The position numbers and the translations under genes are program-made. Under the pieces are notes generated by a model. That model did no database searches. It had not been told where the DNA came from and saw only the letters and a list, made by a program, of their open reading frames with translations. A stretch of DNA of 64,000 nt, taken from Zhenhengia yiwuensis (GTDB lineage: Bacteria; Bacillota; Clostridia; Lachnospirales; Cellulosilyticaceae). Position 1 is the stretch's first letter, and every line of letters begins with the position of its first letter. Below are positions 42,358 through 52,116 of this stretch, piece by piece. The stretch covers positions 62,001 through 126,000 of the forward strand of contig NZ_JACRSY010000006.1 of the NCBI RefSeq assembly GCF_014384995.1, given 5' to 3'.

Positions 42358-43755
42358 CTAATAAGCATTTTTATTAATAAATCCTTTAAAAATCGTAAGA
42401 ATGATAATTTTTAAATCAAAACTAAAGGTCCAATTTTCTATGTAGTAAAGGTCGTGTTCAATACGCTTTTTAATAGAGGTATCGCCTCTATAGCCACATA
42501 CTTGTGCCCAACCTGTAATACCTGGGCGTACCTGATGTTTGATCATATAACGAGGAATAGTTTCTTTAAATTGATCCACAAAGTAAGGGCGTTCCGGTCT
42601 TGGACCTACTACGGACATATCTCCTTTGAGAACGTTAAAAAACTGAGGTAATTCGTCAATACTTGTTTTACGCATAAAGCTTCCCCATTTGGTCTTGCGA
42701 GGGTCATTTTGAGTAGTCCATTTATCCCTTTCTTCTTCAGTAGTCTGAACACGCATAGAACGAAATTTATACATATTAAAGTTTTTTCGGTTTAGTCCTA
42801 CACGTTCTTGTTTATAAATAATAGGACCTGGAGAAGAAAGTTTAGTCATAATTGCTGCAAAGAGTAATACTGGGGTTGTTATAATAAGAGCTACCAAAGC
42901 AAAAATAATATCAAAGCTACGCTTAAAGAAGTTTTTAAACACATTATCTAAAGGAACGTGACGTATATCAATCACAGGTAAGCCATCTAGATCGTCCATA
43001 TAAGGTTTGGCAGGTATATATTTATGGTAATAAGGAATAATCTGCGTTTTAACACCTGACTTCTCACAAGCTTGAAGAATATGTCTTAGTTCACTTAGGT
43101 CTGCTCCAGAGACTCCTATAATCACGATATCAATAGCTTTTTCTGATAGGATTTTTTCGAGTTCTATAGTATTCCCTATTATAGGATGACCTTTAAATTT
43201 TTTGTGATGATTAAAGGGAGAAGTGATAATACCAACGATATTATAGCCCCAGTGTTTATTTTTTTTGACTTTATCAATAAAGAGAGCACTGCTATCGGTA
43301 GCACCTATAATAAGACAATGCTTTAGATTATAACCTTTGCGTCTATATTTTTTGAGAATCAGACGAATTACTAATCTACTCGACATCGTAAGTATAGTAT
43401 TAATGATAAAAAATAACACAAGAGATTTTCGAGAGTAATCTACAATCTTGAAGATAAATAAGCCTACCATGATAAAGATAGCACATAAAATATTCGTTTT
43501 AGCAATTGCAGAAAGCTCTACATGAAGGGGTTTCGTGCGCCTTGTACTATAAATATCAAATATATTATAGAAGATAAGGTAGAGTGGCATTGAGAGGAGT
43601 ATAGGGCGTAAGTTCTGTTGGAAAGTAAGGGCATGTATCCCATCATCCATTTGGTAAAAGCGTATGTAATAAGCGATTAAAAATGAAATAAGTATAACCA
43701 TTAAATCTAGAAAGACTTGTAGTCTATTTAGATATTTTTGATTTTCACGAATCAT
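42358..43755 (-). CDS. Polyprenyl-phosphate glycosyl-1-phosphate transferase (WcaJ/WsaP-like priming enzyme)
   Basis: This 465-residue enzyme starts glycan assembly by moving a sugar 1-phosphate onto undecaprenyl phosphate. It has four N-terminal hydrophobic segments, a Rossmann-like central domain (CLIIGATDSS near 145) and the C-terminal bacterial sugar transferase domain (270-465: KRSFDIIFAL, SSPGPIIYKQERVG, NMYKFRSMR, DELPQFFNVLKGDMSVVGPR, PGITGWAQVCGYRG). The length is normal for WcaJ-type enzymes. It is the only minus-strand gene of the cluster and has its own ribosome site (AAAGGAG). The sugar is probably glucose or galactose; this is inferred. Confidence 0.94.
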   Translation of the reverse strand: MIRENQKYLNRLQVFLDLMVILISFLIAYYIRFYQMDDGIHALTFQQNLRPILLSMPLYLIFYNIFDIYSTRRTKPLHVELSAIAKTNILCAIFIMVGLFIFKIVDYSRKSLVLFFIINTILTMSSRLVIRLILKKYRRKGYNLKHCLIIGATDSSALFIDKVKKNKHWGYNIVGIITSPFNHHKKFKGHPIIGNTIELEKILSEKAIDIVIIGVSGADLSELRHILQACEKSGVKTQIIPYYHKYIPAKPYMDDLDGLPVIDIRHVPLDNVFKNFFKRSFDIIFALVALIITTPVLLFAAIMTKLSSPGPIIYKQERVGLNRKNFNMYKFRSMRVQTTEEERDKWTTQNDPRKTKWGSFMRKTSIDELPQFFNVLKGDMSVVGPRPERPYFVDQFKETIPRYMIKHQVRPGITGWAQVCGYRGDTSIKKRIEHDLYYIENWTFSFDLKIIILTIFKGFINKNAY

Positions 43756-43903
43756 AATAAGAAGACTCCTTTAAAACATGATAGATATTATTATACTATA
43801 TGTGATAAATAAGTACAAAATAATACATATACCAAATAAATGTAATTTAATTGTAATATTTAACTGTAGAAATTTACGGAAAAAAGCCGAAGGATATTTT
43901 AAA

Positions 43904-43915
43904 GTATGCTATAAT
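43904..43915 (+). promoter_or_regulatory. Extended -10 promoter for the rmlAB glycan operon
   Basis: TATGCTATAAT ending at 43915 combines a TG extension with a perfect -10. No clear -35 is present. It lies about 80 bases before rmlA, in a gap that otherwise shows only AT-rich sequence. Confidence 0.45.
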
Positions 43916-43993
43916 AAAGTAATAAAAGTATCATTTTACATATATAAAATTTATGGATTTATATATGTAAATAGAGAATAAAAGGAGTGACTT

Positions 43994-44863
43994 ATGAAAG
44001 GCATTATTTTAGCAGGGGGATCAGGAACGAGACTTTATCCAATTACAAAGGCAGTATCAAAACAGATTTTACCTATTTATGATAAACCTATGATTTATTA
44101 TCCTCTTTCAACACTTATGTTAGCAGGAATAAGAGAAGTACTGATTATTTCTACACCTAGAGATTTACCGGTCTATAAGGAATTATTAGGGGATGGTAGT
44201 ACATTGGGGATGAGAATTGAATATGCCGTGCAAGAGGAGCCTAAAGGGCTTGCGCAGGCATTTACAATAGGAGAAAACTTTATTGGACAGGATAAAGTCG
44301 CACTTGTATTAGGAGATAATATTTTCTATGGCAAAGGTTTTACAGGAGCGCTTAGAAAGGCATCAGAGCTTGAAGAAGGAGCTGTAATCTTTGGGTACTA
44401 TGTAAGTAATCCTCATGCCTTTGGAGTGGTAGAATTTGACCAAGAAGGAAATGTTGTTTCATTAGAAGAAAAACCACAACAGCCAAAATCTAACTATGCT
44501 ATTCCAGGGCTTTATTTCTATGATAATGATGTTGTAGAGATTGCAAAAGGCATTCAGCCTTCATGGAGAGGAGAGCTAGAAATTACTTCTATTAATGAAG
44601 AATATTTGAAAAGAGGTAAGCTTAAAGTAGAACTCTTTGGACGTGGTATGGCTTGGCTTGATACAGGTACCTGTGAAGGGCTTACAGAGGCGAGTAGTTT
44701 TGTACAAGCGGTTCAAAAAAGACAAGGGTTATACATAGCATGTATTGAAGAGATTGCTTATAGACAAGGATGGATTAGTAAGGAACAATTAATAACATTA
44801 GCTGAGCCTATGGCTAAAACAGAGTATGGTCAATATATGATGCAAATAGCACATATGGAGTAA
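43994..44863 (+). CDS. rmlA: Glucose-1-phosphate thymidylyltransferase
   Basis: This 289-residue enzyme makes dTDP-glucose, the first step to dTDP-L-rhamnose. Motifs are GIILAGGSGTRLYPITKAVSKQ (first 20 residues shown to AVSK), YDKPMIYYPLSTLMLAGI, LGDNIFYG near 108 and the RGMAWLDTGT block near 215. The length is exactly family-typical. It is the first gene of the plus-strand glycan block and is followed by rmlB after 41 bases. Confidence 0.96.
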   Translation: MKGIILAGGSGTRLYPITKAVSKQILPIYDKPMIYYPLSTLMLAGIREVLIISTPRDLPVYKELLGDGSTLGMRIEYAVQEEPKGLAQAFTIGENFIGQDKVALVLGDNIFYGKGFTGALRKASELEEGAVIFGYYVSNPHAFGVVEFDQEGNVVSLEEKPQQPKSNYAIPGLYFYDNDVVEIAKGIQPSWRGELEITSINEEYLKRGKLKVELFGRGMAWLDTGTCEGLTEASSFVQAVQKRQGLYIACIEEIAYRQGWISKEQLITLAEPMAKTEYGQYMMQIAHME

Positions 44864-44904
44864 TAGATTTTTGAGAAAACTAAAAAGAAAAGAGGCATTT
44901 TGAT

Positions 44905-45957
44905 ATGAAAAATATATTAATAACAGGTGGGGCAGGTTTTATAGGAACAAACTTTGTTAAACATATGCTTAGTACATATGATTATAATATTATTAACTTA
45001 GATGCACTTACATATGCAGGTAACTTAGAAAATTTAAGAGATATCGAGAATGATGAAAAATACACCTTTATTAAAGGAGATATTACGGATGTACAACTCG
45101 TAGATGAAATCTTTACGAAATATAAGATTGATACAGTGATCAATTTTGCTGCAGAATCGCATGTAGATAGAAGTATTGAAAATCCAGAGATATTCTTAAT
45201 GACTAATGTACGTGGTACACAGGTTTTATTAGATGCGGCAAAAAAACATTGGAAAGTAAATCCTCATGATAAATACTGCCGTAAGTTTAAAGAAGGTGTA
45301 AAGTACCTACAAGTTTCTACAGATGAAGTATATGGTACACTTGGTAAAACGGGTATGTTTACAGAAACAACACCTCTTGCACCAAATAGCCCATATTCAG
45401 CATCTAAAACAAGTGCAGATCTTTTCGTAAGAGCTTATCATGAAACATTTGGAATGCCAATTAACATTACAAGGTGTTCTAATAACTATGGGCCATACCA
45501 ATTTCCAGAAAAACTTATTCCACTCATGATCAATAATTGTCTTAAGGGTCATCAGCTTCCTGTATACGGGGATGGTATGCAGATTCGTGATTGGCTTCAT
45601 GTAAAAGATCACTGTACAGGAATTGATACTGTGCTTCATAAAGGTAGAATTGGTGAAGTTTATAATATTGGCGGTAACAATGAAAAAGCTAATATTGAAA
45701 TTGTTAAACTAATTATTGAAAACCTTGGTAAATCAGAAGAGATGATTAAATATGTTCAAGATAGACCAGGACATGATAGAAGATATGCTATTGATAATAC
45801 TAAAATTACTACTGAATTAGGATGGAGTCCAAGTTATACATTTGAACAAGGTATTAAAGAAACTATTGAATGGTATCTGAATAATCAAGAGTGGATGGAA
45901 AGAATTGTGTCAGGTGAGTATAGAGAATATTATTCACAGATGTATAAAAATACTTGA
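44905..45957 (+). CDS. rmlB: dTDP-glucose 4,6-dehydratase
   Basis: This 350-residue short-chain dehydrogenase-type enzyme makes dTDP-4-keto-6-deoxyglucose. Visible are the NAD motif ITGGAGFIGTNF, the STDEVYG catalytic block near 135 and the YxxxK motif in SPYSASKTSAD near 165. It follows rmlA in the usual order. rmlD and rmlC are found 9 kb downstream, beyond an AT-rich block of transport and transferase genes. Confidence 0.96.
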   Translation: MKNILITGGAGFIGTNFVKHMLSTYDYNIINLDALTYAGNLENLRDIENDEKYTFIKGDITDVQLVDEIFTKYKIDTVINFAAESHVDRSIENPEIFLMTNVRGTQVLLDAAKKHWKVNPHDKYCRKFKEGVKYLQVSTDEVYGTLGKTGMFTETTPLAPNSPYSASKTSADLFVRAYHETFGMPINITRCSNNYGPYQFPEKLIPLMINNCLKGHQLPVYGDGMQIRDWLHVKDHCTGIDTVLHKGRIGEVYNIGGNNEKANIEIVKLIIENLGKSEEMIKYVQDRPGHDRRYAIDNTKITTELGWSPSYTFEQGIKETIEWYLNNQEWMERIVSGEYREYYSQMYKNT

Positions 45958-46032
45958 TTAAAGTAAGGGATATTTCTTAATAGTAGGTTAGCTTAAATTA
46001 GATGTGTAGAATGCTAAATTATAGGAGAAATT

Positions 46033-46821
46033 ATGAGGTTAATAAGAGAGTTGTTTAATAGTAGGACAATGTTAATTAACTTGTCTAAAAATGATTTTAA
46101 GAATAAATATAGTGGATCAGCATTAGGTATTGTATGGGGGTTTGTACCCCCTATAATGACTATTTTAATATATTGGTTTATATTTAACATAGGGTTTAGA
46201 ATAGTACCTGTAGAAGGAGTCCCATATTTACTTTGGTTAGTATCAGGATTAGTACCATGGTTTTTCTTTTCGGAATCAATAGTTAGTGCCACTAATAGCT
46301 TTACGGAGTATAGTTATCTAGTAAAAAAAGTAGTTTTTAAAGTTAGTATAATACCTTTAGTAAAAATTATATCTGCGTTATTCATACATTTGTTTTTTAT
46401 ATGGATATTAATGTATATATTTTTACTTCATGGATATATACCTAGTTTATTTAATTTACAGTTATTATATTATACAGGGTGTTTAATCTTTCTAATAATA
46501 GGAATATCCTTAGTTACAGCGACAATAAATGTATTCTTTAAAGATGTGAGTCAAATTGTAGTGGTTATATTACAGTTTGGAGTTTGGTTAGCACCTATTA
46601 TGTGGAATCCTACAATATTTTCGGATAAGTGGATAAAGATATTAAAGCTAAATCCTTTATACTATATTATTCAAGGATATAGAGATTCGTTGATATACAA
46701 TATATCTATTTATGAAAGATTAGATGAAGGAATTTATTTTTGGTGTATTGCAATTGGTATATTTATTTTAGGAGCATTCTTATTTAAAAAGTTAAAACCA
46801 CATTTTGCAGACTTATTATAG
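46033..46821 (+). CDS. wzm: ABC-2 type polysaccharide exporter permease (Wzm-like)
   Basis: This 262-residue permease has about six transmembrane helices and family motifs DFKNKYSGSALGIVWGFVPP at the N-terminus and FGVWLAPIMWNP near 195. With the ATPase encoded 9 bases downstream it exports an undecaprenyl-linked glycan across the membrane. The gene is markedly more AT-rich than the flanking rml genes. Related pairs serve O-antigen, teichoic acid and S-layer glycan export. Confidence 0.93.
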   Translation: MRLIRELFNSRTMLINLSKNDFKNKYSGSALGIVWGFVPPIMTILIYWFIFNIGFRIVPVEGVPYLLWLVSGLVPWFFFSESIVSATNSFTEYSYLVKKVVFKVSIIPLVKIISALFIHLFFIWILMYIFLLHGYIPSLFNLQLLYYTGCLIFLIIGISLVTATINVFFKDVSQIVVVILQFGVWLAPIMWNPTIFSDKWIKILKLNPLYYIIQGYRDSLIYNISIYERLDEGIYFWCIAIGIFILGAFLFKKLKPHFADLL

Positions 46822-46830
46822 GAGAAAAGA

Positions 46831-48027
46831 ATGGAGACAGTAATTAAGGTTGAGAAGTTAACAAAAACTTATAAATTATATGATAAAAATACAGATAGGT
46901 TAAAAGAAGCATTATCTTTAACGAAAAAAAAACAATATTATAAAGAATTTCATGCTCTAAAAGAAATATCTTTTTCTGTCAGAAAAGGAGAAACAGTAGG
47001 TATACTAGGTACTAACGGTTCTGGAAAATCAACTATTCTAAAAATTATAACAGGTGTACTTAATAGCACAGCTGGAAATGTAGAAGTAAGAGGTAGAATA
47101 TCTGCACTATTAGAATTAGGTGCAGGATTTAATATGGAATATACAGGAATTGAAAATATATATTTGAATGGTATGATGATGGGATTAACAAGGGAAGAGG
47201 TAAAACATAGATTACAAGATATTATCGACTTTGCAGATATAGGAGATTTTGTTTATCAACCTGTTAAAACCTACTCAAGTGGAATGTTTGCTAGACTGGC
47301 ATTCGCGGTATCTATAAATGTTGAACCTGATATACTTATAGTTGATGAAGCACTATCAGTGGGGGATATGTATTTTCAAGAAAAATGTTTTGAAAAAATG
47401 AAGCAGATGGTAAACAAAGGTGCAACTATTTTATTTGTAAGTCATAGTTTACCTGCAATAAGAAATTTTTGTGATAGAGCTATATGGATAGAGAAAGGAA
47501 AATTAAAATTACAAGGTAAAGCAGAAGATGTATGCGAAAGTTACAAAAAATATTTAGAGGATTTTAATAAGAAAATAGAAGTTACAGAATTAAGAGCGAT
47601 AGATCATACAATAAAGGCTAAAAATAAAATCTGTATTATGGGAGTATCGTTGAATAAGGAACTATATTATACTGATGAAGATATAGAAATATGTATAGAC
47701 TTAAAGTTTATGACAGAACAAATTAAATATGGAATAGGAATTATTATACGAGATAGTAAAGGGGATATTGTAACACTATTTAATACAATAAGAGATGATA
47801 TTCTACTAGAAAAAAATATAGGACAAATAAAACTAGTAATTCCTAAAAACGACTTTTTAAGTGGCACATATTATATTTCAGCTAGTGTATGTGATGATAT
47901 GATTATGTATCCTTATGATACAGAAGAGTATATTGCTAAGTTTGAAATTAATTCTGTAAATAATAAAATAGGAATACCTATTTCAGAAGGACAATTTCGT
48001 GCAAAACATAAGTGGATATATAGATAA
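46831..48027 (+). CDS. wzt: ABC polysaccharide exporter ATPase with C-terminal carbohydrate-binding domain (Wzt-like)
   Basis: This 398-residue protein has the ATPase domain in residues 1-245: Walker A GTNGSGKST near 60, signature YSSGM near 150 in place of LSGGQ as usual for this family, Walker B ILIVDEALSVGD and H-loop FVSHS. Residues 255-398 form an extra beta-sandwich resembling Wzt C-terminal domains, which recognise the finished end of the glycan before export. This suggests that chain termination is coupled to transport, as in ABC-dependent O-antigen systems. It is in an operon with wzm and followed by the large glycosyltransferase. Confidence 0.94.
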   Translation: METVIKVEKLTKTYKLYDKNTDRLKEALSLTKKKQYYKEFHALKEISFSVRKGETVGILGTNGSGKSTILKIITGVLNSTAGNVEVRGRISALLELGAGFNMEYTGIENIYLNGMMMGLTREEVKHRLQDIIDFADIGDFVYQPVKTYSSGMFARLAFAVSINVEPDILIVDEALSVGDMYFQEKCFEKMKQMVNKGATILFVSHSLPAIRNFCDRAIWIEKGKLKLQGKAEDVCESYKKYLEDFNKKIEVTELRAIDHTIKAKNKICIMGVSLNKELYYTDEDIEICIDLKFMTEQIKYGIGIIIRDSKGDIVTLFNTIRDDILLEKNIGQIKLVIPKNDFLSGTYYISASVCDDMIMYPYDTEEYIAKFEINSVNNKIGIPISEGQFRAKHKWIYR

Positions 48028-48073
48028 GAATAGTTTATAAGATTTATCTGCATAAATAAGAGGAGGTGGAAAC

Positions 48074-51000
48074 ATGGATAGAATAAAGGGTAAAAAAATA
48101 TTAATAACTAATTATTCTATAGCTGAATTTGCAGGATCAGAAATTAATTGCTTAAGCTTAGCTCTACAATTCAAGAAAATGGGAGCAATAGTAGAGGTAG
48201 CGACTTTTAACTTTGGTGAACCTATCAGAGAAAAATTTGAAAAAAGTGAAATAATCGTTACCAATATATTATTAGAAGAATTAAAAGAAAAGAGTTATGA
48301 TTTAATTTGGGCACATCACACAATAGTATTAGATTATTTGATTTTTATAAAACAAATAAAAGGGTATAAAATAATTTTTAGTTCTCTATCTCCCTTTGAA
48401 CCCTTAGAGGTCGCACCTTATTATGCAAATGAACTAACTCTATGTTTAGCTAATAGTGAAGAAACTAGAAAAAAAATATTGGAAGAGAATGTTGAAGAAT
48501 CCAATATCTATGTTTTTCCTAATTACGTAGATGAAGAATTTTTTAAGTATACATGGGACAGAAGAAATGATTTGCCCAAAAAAGTAGCGATAGTTTCAAA
48601 TCATTTACCTATAGAAGAAATTCAGCTAATAGATTTATTAAGAGAAGATGGAGTAGAAGTGGATATTTATGGTGTAGGATATATACAAACACTAATAACT
48701 CCAGAAATACTTATTGGTTATGATTTAATTATTTCAATAGGAAAAACTGTTCAGTATGCAATGGCAATGGGGATTCCTTTATATTGTTATGATATTCATG
48801 GAGGACCAGGATGGATAGATGAAAAAAATATTTATGATACTTTTAATACTAATTTTTCAGGAAGAGGATTTAAAAGGTATTTAGCAGAAGAAATATATGT
48901 AGACTTATTGAAGGGATATAGCCATAGTAAACTAAACCTTATTAAGCTAAAAGAGTTTGTTAGAAAGTATTGCAGTCTAGAAAAAAATCTTAATATTATA
49001 CTAGAAGAGGTATTTAAGAGTAATATTGGGGTTAATTTAGATGAAGTAAGAAGAAAATATCAAAAAGTCAAAAGAAGTAATGAGGCATTAGTTCGTGAAT
49101 ATAAGTATAATATGTATAGAAGAATAAAAATTAATGAAATAACTAATCTTAACACGCAGCTCCAAACAGAAAAAATAGATTATCAAAATGAAATAAATAA
49201 TATTAATGATAAAACTAATCTGCAAGCATTAGAAAATGAAAAACAGCGGCTGATAATAGAGGAACAGAATCAAAAAATTAATGACTTATTAGAAAAAATA
49301 GATATTAGCAATAAGGTTATAGAGGAAAAAGAGATTATTATAGTTCAACAACAAAATGAACTAAAAAATAAAGAGAATGTTATTAGAGAAGTTTCTAGTA
49401 CATTATTGAATAGAGAAAATTTAATAAAAGAGATAAGTAAACAATTAGAAAATAAAAGAGAGACAATAATGGAAAAAGAACAAGAGATTTTACAGATTAA
49501 AAAAGAAATTTTAGAAAGAGAAAATATCATTAATCAACAAATCAAGGAACTTGAGCAAAAAGAAGCAAATTGTAAGTACTTGTTAGAACTTAATGCAGAA
49601 AAAGATATGATACTAAATGAAATTTATAGTTGTAGAGGTTGGAAGGCTTTAGATAAATATAGAAGAGTTAAAAAAAAGTTTAAAAAGGCTATAAAAAATC
49701 CTAAATTAGTGATTAAAAAATTGCGTCTAAACCCCGTACTGAGTTTAGAAGATAAAAGGATGAGTGATAAAGATATTGAAAATTATGATGATTTAGTATC
49801 AGTAGTAATACCTATTTATGATAGAACAGATGTGTTAATTCAAAGTATTGAATCTATTCTTAATCAATCATATGATAATATTGAATTGATTTTGGTGTGT
49901 GATGGTTCTCCACAATCAACACTTGATATAGTAAAGCAATATGAGCAGCATCCTAAGGTAAGAGTATTTTACTATAAAGATAATAGTGGGAATGCAGTTC
50001 GTGGAAGAAATAAGGCAATTAGGGAAGCAAGAGGTAGATATTTTGCATTTCAGGATAGTGATGATATAGCAGAACAAGATAGAATTAAAATTTCTATAGA
50101 ATATATGAGAAAATATGATGTAGATGTTGTGTATGGTGGTTGGAGAGCATTAGTTGATGGGAGTAGAAAAATAAATATTGAAGATGGGCAAGAGATATTT
50201 AGCCCTGATTGTAACTATGATATGCTAAAAGAAATATGTGTTCCTTGTCAAAGTACTGTCATGGCAAAAACAGAAGCGCTTAGGACTGTTGGGGGCTTAA
50301 AAACTACTATGAGATATAGAGAGGATCACGAATTATGGCTTAGATTAGCTTATAGTGGCTATAAGTTTAAAGCTATAAATGAAATTTTAACTAATTTACG
50401 ATTACATGAGAATAATTTAGAGTTGACTTTTAAAGATGAAGATAATAAATGGTTTAATATTATGTTAGAAGAACATACTAAATTGATTAAAATGAAGCCT
50501 AAGATAGCATATTTAATACCAGGATGTGGAATTTCTGGTGGCATTGCAGTTATATGTCAGCATATCAATCGATTACAAAAAAGAGGCTATGAGGTTTTAA
50601 TTATTACAGAAGACGATAATACAACTATTGATTGGTTCCCGAATCAGAATGTGGATATAGTGACTATGGAGAATGTGCCGACTAATATTGATATCTTAGT
50701 TGCAACAGGATGGTCTACAGCCTATACAGCTCAACATATTAATGCGAATAAAAAGTACTATTTTGTACAGTCTGATGAAAGCCGTTTTTATGAAAAAGAA
50801 TCCTATGAATATAGAAGAGCTTTAGAAACATATAAGATGGATTATGAGATTATTACGGAAGCTAAATGGATACAGAAATGGTTAAAAGAGGAATTTGGTA
50901 AAGAAGCCCATTATGTTCCAAATGGGCTAGATGAAAAAATTATACATAAAACACAGCCAATGGTACCTAAAGGGGAGAAACTAAGGATATTATTAGAAGG

Positions 51001-51472
51001 GCCTATAGATATTCCATTTAAAGGTATGGAAGATGCATTTAATGCAATTAATGGACTAGATTGTGAGGTATGGTGTATTAGTTCGGCAGGAAGACCAAAA
51101 CCTGAATGGCACTGTGATAGATTTTTTGAAAAGGTACCTATGGAACAAATGAAGTATATTTACTCAAGTTGTGATATATTTCTCAAAATGAGTAGAGTAG
51201 AAGGATTTTTTGGCCCTCCATTAGAAATGATGGCATGTGGTGGAGCATGTGTTGTTAGTAAGGTAACAGGTTATGATGAGTATATTACGAATGAGTATAA
51301 TGCATTAGTGGTTGAACAAGGAGATGTTGAAGGTGCACATCAAGCATTAAGAAGATTGCTTGAAGATCAAGTATTAAGACAACAATTAGTTATGAATGGA
51401 TATAAAACAGCTAGCGAATGGAAATGGGAACCAAGCATAGATATATTAGAAAATATTTATAGTAACAAATAA
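48074..51472 (+). CDS. Three-module glycosyltransferase with internal coiled coil
   Basis: This 1132-residue cytoplasmic protein has four parts. Residues 1-325 are a GT-B-like module (ILITNYSIAEFAGSEINC, then MAMGIPLYCYDIHGGPGW). Residues about 330-525 are a long Glu/Lys/Asn/Ile-rich coiled coil. Residues about 574-800 are a GT2 module (SVVIPIYDRTDVLIQSIESI, FQDSDDIAEQDR, REDHELWLRLAYSG). Residues about 811-1130 are a GT4-like module (YLIPGCGISGGIAVICQHIN, VPNGLDEK, SRVEGFFGPPLEMMACGG). Each module could transfer one sugar, so one polypeptide may assemble a repeat unit; the coiled coil could space the modules or act as a length ruler. It has a clear ribosome site (AGGAGGTG). Multi-domain rhamnosyltransferases occur in S-layer glycan clusters, but specificity here is unknown. 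Confidence 0.9.
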   Translation: MDRIKGKKILITNYSIAEFAGSEINCLSLALQFKKMGAIVEVATFNFGEPIREKFEKSEIIVTNILLEELKEKSYDLIWAHHTIVLDYLIFIKQIKGYKIIFSSLSPFEPLEVAPYYANELTLCLANSEETRKKILEENVEESNIYVFPNYVDEEFFKYTWDRRNDLPKKVAIVSNHLPIEEIQLIDLLREDGVEVDIYGVGYIQTLITPEILIGYDLIISIGKTVQYAMAMGIPLYCYDIHGGPGWIDEKNIYDTFNTNFSGRGFKRYLAEEIYVDLLKGYSHSKLNLIKLKEFVRKYCSLEKNLNIILEEVFKSNIGVNLDEVRRKYQKVKRSNEALVREYKYNMYRRIKINEITNLNTQLQTEKIDYQNEINNINDKTNLQALENEKQRLIIEEQNQKINDLLEKIDISNKVIEEKEIIIVQQQNELKNKENVIREVSSTLLNRENLIKEISKQLENKRETIMEKEQEILQIKKEILERENIINQQIKELEQKEANCKYLLELNAEKDMILNEIYSCRGWKALDKYRRVKKKFKKAIKNPKLVIKKLRLNPVLSLEDKRMSDKDIENYDDLVSVVIPIYDRTDVLIQSIESILNQSYDNIELILVCDGSPQSTLDIVKQYEQHPKVRVFYYKDNSGNAVRGRNKAIREARGRYFAFQDSDDIAEQDRIKISIEYMRKYDVDVVYGGWRALVDGSRKINIEDGQEIFSPDCNYDMLKEICVPCQSTVMAKTEALRTVGGLKTTMRYREDHELWLRLAYSGYKFKAINEILTNLRLHENNLELTFKDEDNKWFNIMLEEHTKLIKMKPKIAYLIPGCGISGGIAVICQHINRLQKRGYEVLIITEDDNTTIDWFPNQNVDIVTMENVPTNIDILVATGWSTAYTAQHINANKKYYFVQSDESRFYEKESYEYRRALETYKMDYEIITEAKWIQKWLKEEFGKEAHYVPNGLDEKIIHKTQPMVPKGEKLRILLEGPIDIPFKGMEDAFNAINGLDCEVWCISSAGRPKPEWHCDRFFEKVPMEQMKYIYSSCDIFLKMSRVEGFFGPPLEMMACGGACVVSKVTGYDEYITNEYNALVVEQGDVEGAHQALRRLLEDQVLRQQLVMNGYKTASEWKWEPSIDILENIYSNK

Positions 51473-51489
51473 AATATTTCGTTTATAAA

Positions 51490-51524
51490 TAATAGAGGGA
51501 ATAAATAATTCCCTCTATTATTTA
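51490..51524 (+). terminator. Hairpin after the large glycosyltransferase
   Basis: AATAGAGGGAAT pairs with ATTCCCTCTATT. The following sequence (ATTTAAG) is only weakly T-rich, so read-through is likely. Confidence 0.5.
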
Positions 51525-51540
51525 AGTAAGGATGATGAAA

Positions 51541-52101
51541 ATGAATAGTAAAATAAAAAAATGTGTTTTTTTGTTTATATTGACTTTGATGGTGAATCTT
51601 ATTATTTTTGTTAGGTTTATGGTATTTCCTCAGAATGAAGAGCAAATTATAGGACAGAATTTAGTAAGCATAACAGAAGACATTAATATGAATAATACTA
51701 TAATACAGACACTTATACCTAATAATGATACTATAGTAGGAATGGAAATATTTTTTTCAACCTTTAATCGAGAAAATCCAGGGAATACTAATATTTCTCT
51801 ATTAGACGGGGATAAAGAAATATTTAATTATGAAATTGACAATAGTAAAATAATTGATAATGAATATTTGGAACTAGATAACCTAAGAATAAATGTGGAA
51901 AAAGGCCATGTATATACTTTAATGTTGAGTTCAGATAACTCCAATGAAGGAATTACTGCATGGAAAGATGCAGAAAATAACTTAGTATTAACAATTGAAT
52001 ATGCTAAAGTATTAAATATTTTACAAATAATATTTATTAATGTGGTATTTCTTATTTTAAATATCGTATGGATTAAATTATTTACATTTCTAAAAAGATA
52101 G
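51541..52101 (+). CDS. Two-helix membrane protein with extracytoplasmic beta domain, unknown function
   Basis: This protein of about 186 residues has one hydrophobic helix near the N-terminus (about 6-28) and one at the C-terminus (about 160-182). Between them is a soluble beta-rich domain (about 30-155, with TIVGMEIFFSTFNRENPGNT and HVYTLMLSSDNSNEG). The arrangement puts the domain outside the cell. I do not recognise the family. The domain looks like a small jelly-roll, as in proteins that accompany membrane glycosyltransferases. Three ATGs (51532, 51535, 51541) are possible; 51541 has the best distance to AAGGA. It lies inside the AT-rich glycan block, so a role in export or modification is plausible but unproven. 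Confidence 0.65.
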   Translation: MNSKIKKCVFLFILTLMVNLIIFVRFMVFPQNEEQIIGQNLVSITEDINMNNTIIQTLIPNNDTIVGMEIFFSTFNRENPGNTNISLLDGDKEIFNYEIDNSKIIDNEYLELDNLRINVEKGHVYTLMLSSDNSNEGITAWKDAENNLVLTIEYAKVLNILQIIFINVVFLILNIVWIKLFTFLKR

Positions 52102-52116
52102 GAGTGTAGGGTTAAA

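Noticed and set aside
43778..43981. 67-codon frame before rmlA
   Set aside because: Very AT-rich, no ribosome site, and it covers the extended -10 promoter of rmlA.
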